From positions 1 to 10,867 of the forward strand of contig JAXFQS010000010.1 of assembly GCA_034178815.1 (NCBI GenBank): 10,867 nt of DNA, read 5' to 3'. A program made the position numbers and the translations under genes. This stretch comes from JAXFQS01 sp034178815 (GTDB taxonomy: Bacteria; Verrucomicrobiota; Kiritimatiellia; RFP12; DVOR01). Of the stretch, positions 7,886 through 10,867 are shown in pieces (position 1 is the first letter of the stretch; every line of letters begins with the position of its first letter). The notes under the pieces are model-generated. The model had not been told where the DNA came from. It worked only from the letters and a program-made list of their open reading frames with translations, and searched no databases.

Positions 7886-7915
7886 ATTATGCCACATCCA
7901 GGCGGGCGGGGTCAA
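7886..7915 (-). promoter_or_regulatory. Sigma70-like promoter of the pilin-like gene
   Basis: Minus strand: -35 TTGACC (7910-7915), 18 bp spacer, -10 CATAAT (7886-7891, 5 of 6) preceded by an extended TGG. Predicted transcription start is near 7880, giving a leader of about 30 nt that contains the GGAG ribosome binding site (7858-7861). It may also drive priA by read-through of the 7038-7065 hairpin. Confidence 0.7.
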
Positions 7916-7970
7916 GCGCGAATCGGTCGCGGTGGCACGAAAAGGGCGTGGTGCGGGCCGCGAGCGGCGG

Positions 7971-8085
7971 ATAGGCACCTGTCGGGCCGGGAGGTTGGCA
8001 CCTTCGGGAGGGGCTCGCGGGTACCTGTGGGGGCGAGAGGTGACAAGCGTCCGGGAGAGGAGGTTGGCACCTTTCGCGCGGGAGG
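7971..8085. repeat. Five-unit degenerate 23-bp tandem repeat in the divergent intergenic region
   Basis: Units at 7971-7993, 7994-8016, 8017-8039, 8040-8062 and 8063-8085. Four of the five share an ACCT core at exactly the same offset (7977, 8000, 8023 and 8069, all multiples of 23 bp apart). Unit 4 is the most diverged and aligns best with small indels. Units 2 and 5 share a perfect 15-base match GGAGGTTGGCACCTT (7990-8004 and 8059-8073), which contains a small inverted repeat AGGT-TGGC-ACCT. The rest of each unit is G-rich with CGGG/GGAG blocks. The array has no spacers and lies between the pilin promoter and the PurF-like gene. Function is unknown: operator array or interspersed repeat are both possible. 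Confidence 0.7.
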
Positions 8086-8099
8086 CGGGGGCTTTTTGC

Positions 8100-8128
8100 T
8101 GGAATCGGAGCGGGGAGTTTGGTAAGAT
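8100..8128 (+). promoter_or_regulatory. Weak candidate promoter for the PurF-like gene
   Basis: TAAGAT (8123-8128, 4 of 6 to the -10 consensus) is preceded by an extended -10 TGG. A poor -35 (TGGAAT, 8100-8105, 3 of 6) lies 17 bp upstream. The predicted leader would be about 33 nt and include GGAG (8155-8158), 9 nt before the ATG. The match is weak, so transcription may need an activator or start elsewhere in the intergenic region. Confidence 0.3.
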
Positions 8129-8167
8129 GGGCGGGAGTTTCGCAGTGCAATTTCGGAGATAGTTTCC

Positions 8168-9613
8168 ATGGGCGGCTTTTTCGGCGTGGTTTCCAAGGTC
8201 AACGCGGTTCCCGATCTCTTTTTCGGGACGGACTACCATTCGCATCTGGGGACGGTGCGCGGGGGAATGGCGGTACTCGACGACCGGCGTTTCTTCCACC
8301 GGGCAATCCACGACATCGGCAACACGCAGTTCCGATCCAAGTTTGACGGGGACTTCCAGTATTTCAATACGCTCAACTCGTGCGCGGGCATCGGGGTCAT
8401 CTCGGACTATGACGATCAGCCCATCCTCATTGCCTCCCATCTGGGCGTCTACGCCATTGTCACGGTCGGCGTGCTGACCAATGTCGACGCCCTCGTCGAA
8501 GAACTCTACCGCAAGAACTCCACCCACCTGGCTGAACTCGGACGCGGTATGATCAACCCCACCGAGGTCGTCGCCGCCCTCATCGACTCCCAGCCCACCT
8601 TCGCCGAAGGCATACGCTACGCCCAGAGCCGCGTCGAAGGCTCTTGCTCGCTCATCGTGCTCAACGATAAGGGCGAAATGTATGTCGCGCGCGACACCTA
8701 CGGACGGACACCCATCGCCCTGGCCGAAAAGGACGACGCCCGCGCCGTTGCAATGGAATCTTGCGCCTTCCCCAATATCGGCTACACCCCCGTGCGCGAC
8801 ATCGCCCCAGGCGAAATCGTCAAAGTCCTCCCCGATGTCGTAGAAACCCTTTACCGCCCCGAAAAGCCCCAAACCGCCACCTGCGCCTTTATGTGGGTCT
8901 ACTTCGGATACCCGGCTTCCACCTTCGATGGACGCAATGTCGAGGCCATGCGCTACCGCTCCGGACGCCTCCTGGCGCGCCGCAACCCCGTCGATGCCGA
9001 TTGCGTTGCAGGCGTCCCCGACTCGGGCGTCGGCCACGCCCTCGGATACGCCGCAGAGTCCGGCATCCCCTACGAACGCCCCTTCGTCAAGTACACCCCC
9101 ACCTGGCCCCGCAGCTTTATGCCCTCCGACCAGACCCTCAGGCAGCACATCGCCCGCATGAAACTCATCCCCATCCCCGAACTCATTAAAGGCAAACGCC
9201 TCATTTTCTGCGACGACTCCATCGTCAGAGGTACCCAACTGCGCGACCAGGTCCGACGCCTCAACGCCGCCGGCGCCAAGGAAATCCACATGCGCATCGC
9301 CTGCCCCCCCCTCCTGCACAACTGCCGCTTCATCAACTTCTCACGCTCCCGTAGCGTCATGGACCTCGTCACCCGCCGCGTCATCCAAGAACTGGAAGGC
9401 GACGGCGCCGACATCCGCAAATATCAGGATCCCGACGGCGCCCCCTACAAGAAGATGGTCGAAGTCATCCGCACCCGCCTCGGGTTGACTACCCTCGCCT
9501 ACCAACGCATCGACGACCTCAAGCAGGCCATTGCCCTCGACGGCGACCCTGTCTGCACCTACTGCTGGGACGGTCGCGACATCACCCTACAGGAGCCCAA
9601 GGCTACCCTATGA
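8168..9613 (+). CDS. PurF-family amidophosphoribosyltransferase-like protein lacking the glutaminase nucleophile
   Basis: A 481-residue protein with the PurF layout: N-terminal Ntn-type glutaminase fold (1 to about 230) and C-terminal phosphoribosyltransferase fold. Classical PurF transfers glutamine-derived ammonia to PRPP, the first step of purine synthesis. Here the PRPP motif is intact (FCDDSIVRGTQ, 347-357), VPDSG (283-287) is present, and Cys239, Cys386, Cys463 and Cys466 align with the four Fe-S ligands of Bacillus-type PurF. The glutaminase signatures are gone: the protein starts MGGFFG, with Gly2 where the catalytic Cys should be; the HVRYxT segment is replaced by VISDYDDQ (77-84); and HNG reads TVG (99-101). 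The flexible-loop KNRYVGRTF motif reads KYTPTWPRSF (308-317). No upstream start would supply a cysteine. GGAG lies 9 nt before the ATG. I recall similar MGGFFG proteins annotated as PurF in Bacteroidales, so this is likely a real subfamily. I leave the symbol blank because activity is uncertain. Confidence 0.88.
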   Translation: MGGFFGVVSKVNAVPDLFFGTDYHSHLGTVRGGMAVLDDRRFFHRAIHDIGNTQFRSKFDGDFQYFNTLNSCAGIGVISDYDDQPILIASHLGVYAIVTVGVLTNVDALVEELYRKNSTHLAELGRGMINPTEVVAALIDSQPTFAEGIRYAQSRVEGSCSLIVLNDKGEMYVARDTYGRTPIALAEKDDARAVAMESCAFPNIGYTPVRDIAPGEIVKVLPDVVETLYRPEKPQTATCAFMWVYFGYPASTFDGRNVEAMRYRSGRLLARRNPVDADCVAGVPDSGVGHALGYAAESGIPYERPFVKYTPTWPRSFMPSDQTLRQHIARMKLIPIPELIKGKRLIFCDDSIVRGTQLRDQVRRLNAAGAKEIHMRIACPPLLHNCRFINFSRSRSVMDLVTRRVIQELEGDGADIRKYQDPDGAPYKKMVEVIRTRLGLTTLAYQRIDDLKQAIALDGDPVCTYCWDGRDITLQEPKATL

Positions 9614-10867
9614 CCATCCGGACTTTCTTCGAGCACACCTGCAACAGCACACCCGACGCCCCCGCTCAAGTCTTCCATCTAGACGGCTCGTGGACAGTCA
9701 ACACCTACGCCAAACTCCGCGAACTCGTCCTGCAGACGGTCGGCATTCTCCGCAGCCTCGACCTATCCCCTACGGCCAATCGCGTCGCCCTGATGCTCGA
9801 AAACAGACCCGAGTGGCAGACCATCTACCTCGCACTTGCCACCACCGGGACAACCGTCGTGCCGATCGACCCCCATCTGCACGAAGAGGAGGTCTCCTAT
9901 GTACTTGAGAACTCCGAGACTACCACCATCTTCGCCTCGGCGCGACTTGGCAACCTGCTCGAATCCTTGACATCCCGCCTGCCCAATCTGCGCAACATTC
10001 TGCTTGTTGGGGATCCTACCCTTCCCGAGCAGCGGCAGACACCGGTCTGCGGCTTTTGGAACTATGACCGCTTGATGCAGAAAGCCGCCACCGCGAGCCT
10101 TGAACTGGCGAAGGACTGGTTCAAGCGGCACATTCCGGACACGGACACCATTGCCTCGCTCATCTACACTTCGGGCACGACCGGCAGACCCAAGGGTGCT
10201 ATGCTCAGCCATGGCAACTTCTGTTCGAATGTCGACGGGACGCTCCAGGCGGTGCACTTCGACCGAACGGACTCCTTCTACGCCGTGCTGCCCCTCTTCC
10301 ACGCCTACTCTTTCACGGCCAACTTCATGCTTCCCCTCTGGCTCGGGGCGAAGGTCTGCTTTATGCGGAGCCTCCGGCAGATAGCGGAAGACATGCGGCA
10401 ACTTTCCCCCACGGTGCTCATGACCGTACCGTTGATGGCGGAAAAAATGTATCACAAAGCGATGAGCAGCGTCAAGTCAAACTTTGCGGCGCGGGTGCTT
10501 CTGCTCTGTGGCGGGGGCAAACTCATCGGTCGCAAGATTCTTGACAGTCTAGGGGGCAAACTGCGCTTCCTGGGCGTGGGCGGCGCGGCGTGTCCAATCG
10601 AGGTCTCCAGGGGCTTCACGCGGCTGGGCATCCCGATTGTGGAGGGCTATGGTATGACGGAAGCGTCGCCCGAAGTCTGCGGCTCCGACTTCGGCGTCTG
10701 GAAGCCCGGCACGGTGGGGCGCGTGCTGCCAAATATGGACTACAAGCTGGTCGATGTCAACGCCAAGGGGGTGGGCGAACTCTGCCTGCGCGGGCCCAAC
10801 ATTATGAAGGGCTACTTCAAGAACGAGGCGGCGACGCGGGAGGTTTTCGACGACGAGGGGTTCTTCC
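9610..10867 (+). CDS. AMP-forming acyl-CoA synthetase (long/medium-chain fatty acid-CoA ligase type), 3' truncated by window edge
   Basis: Member of the ANL adenylate-forming family, expected to activate a carboxylic acid with ATP to acyl-AMP and then acyl-CoA; probably cytoplasmic or membrane-associated. 419 residues are visible. Motifs: P-loop YTSGTTGRPKGAMLSH (186-201), LPLFHAYSF (227-235), GYGMTEASP (346-354), and GELCLRGPNIMKGYF (389-403) running into FDDEGFF at the edge, just before the expected TGD motif. The C-terminal lid domain lies outside. The ATG overlaps the stop of the PurF-like gene (ATGA, 9610-9613), and AAGG lies 7 nt upstream, so the two are translationally coupled. The N-terminus (MTIRTFFEHT...) matches the usual start of such ligases. 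The order resembles fatty-acid-CoA ligases more than acetyl-CoA synthetase, but substrate cannot be read from sequence. The frame is open from its start to the window end. Confidence 0.93.
   Translation, partial: MTIRTFFEHTCNSTPDAPAQVFHLDGSWTVNTYAKLRELVLQTVGILRSLDLSPTANRVALMLENRPEWQTIYLALATTGTTVVPIDPHLHEEEVSYVLENSETTTIFASARLGNLLESLTSRLPNLRNILLVGDPTLPEQRQTPVCGFWNYDRLMQKAATASLELAKDWFKRHIPDTDTIASLIYTSGTTGRPKGAMLSHGNFCSNVDGTLQAVHFDRTDSFYAVLPLFHAYSFTANFMLPLWLGAKVCFMRSLRQIAEDMRQLSPTVLMTVPLMAEKMYHKAMSSVKSNFAARVLLLCGGGKLIGRKILDSLGGKLRFLGVGGAACPIEVSRGFTRLGIPIVEGYGMTEASPEVCGSDFGVWKPGTVGRVLPNMDYKLVDVNAKGVGELCLRGPNIMKGYFKNEAATREVFDDEGFF

Larger units (their letters stand above)
7851..8167. other. Divergent intergenic region (317 bp)
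   Basis: This is the only long gene-free stretch. From left to right it holds the leader and promoter of the pilin-like gene (7851-7915), a GC-rich segment with no recognised signal (7916-7970), the 23-bp tandem repeat (7971-8085), and the presumed promoter and ribosome binding site of the PurF-like gene (8100-8158). Several short plus-strand open frames cross it, but they have no family resemblance and low-complexity Arg/Gly-rich content, so I do not call them genes. Confidence 0.7.

Noticed and set aside
7971..8085. CRISPR array
   Set aside because: The 23-bp units are contiguous and degenerate, with no unique spacers between conserved repeats and no cas genes nearby.
7862..8162. Small plus-strand open frames (87-97 codons) in the divergent intergenic region
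   Set aside because: Arg/Gly-rich translations of GC-rich repeat DNA, with no convincing ribosome binding site or recognisable motif.
7851..8167. Replication origin at the divergent switch point
   Set aside because: The strand switch and skew change follow gene orientation only. There are no DnaA-box clusters, no AT-rich unwinding region and no dnaA/dnaN neighbours.
7847..9319. 490-codon minus-strand open frame covering the PurF-like gene and the intergenic repeat
   Set aside because: It spans coding sequence, tandem repeat and promoters alike, with low-complexity composition that changes abruptly at each. The PurF-family protein on the other strand is clearly the real gene.
9763..10455. 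230-codon minus-strand open frame opposite the acyl-CoA synthetase
   Set aside because: It lies antisense to a ligase with complete ANL motifs in the plus-strand frame, and has no domain signal of its own.

Overview
The window is a compact, GC-rich bacterial chromosome segment with two divergent gene blocks. Everything left of about 7850 is on the minus strand and everything right of about 8168 is on the plus strand. Phylogeny cannot be proven from one window. An oxygen-sensitive pyruvate:ferredoxin oxidoreductase, a stand-alone GFTLVELLAVIGIIGILAA-type prepilin protein, and a PurF-like protein beginning MGGFFG together suggest an anaerobic member of the PVC group (Kiritimatiellota/Lentisphaerota/Verrucomicrobiota), perhaps gut-associated. 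This is inference with moderate to low confidence.

Left block, in the order it is transcribed (right to left): a pseudopilin-like protein (7110-7850) with its own sigma70-like promoter; the primosomal helicase PriA (4779-7016); class II fructose-bisphosphate aldolase (3702-4655), whose near-consensus promoter sits immediately behind the priA terminator; and nifJ, a full-length homodimer-type pyruvate:ferredoxin (flavodoxin) oxidoreductase (65-3625) that ends at a strong intrinsic terminator (13-44). Aldolase and PFOR form a small central-carbon unit: the aldolase acts in the upper part of glycolysis, and PFOR turns pyruvate into acetyl-CoA plus reduced ferredoxin. A hairpin lies between them, so nifJ may be expressed by partial read-through.

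Right block: a PurF-family protein (8168-9613) is translationally coupled by a 4-nt overlap to an AMP-forming acyl-CoA synthetase (9610 to the window edge, truncated).

Two things stand out. The PurF-like protein keeps the PRPP-binding motif and the four cysteines equivalent to the Fe-S ligands. It has lost the catalytic N-terminal cysteine and the other signature motifs of the glutaminase site, and its flexible loop in the transferase domain is rewritten. The 317-bp intergenic region between the divergent blocks (7851-8167) carries a degenerate tandem array with a strict 23-bp period (7971-8085), with the pilin promoter to its left and the PurF-like gene start to its right. I see no tRNA, rRNA, CRISPR array, IS element or phage gene in the window.
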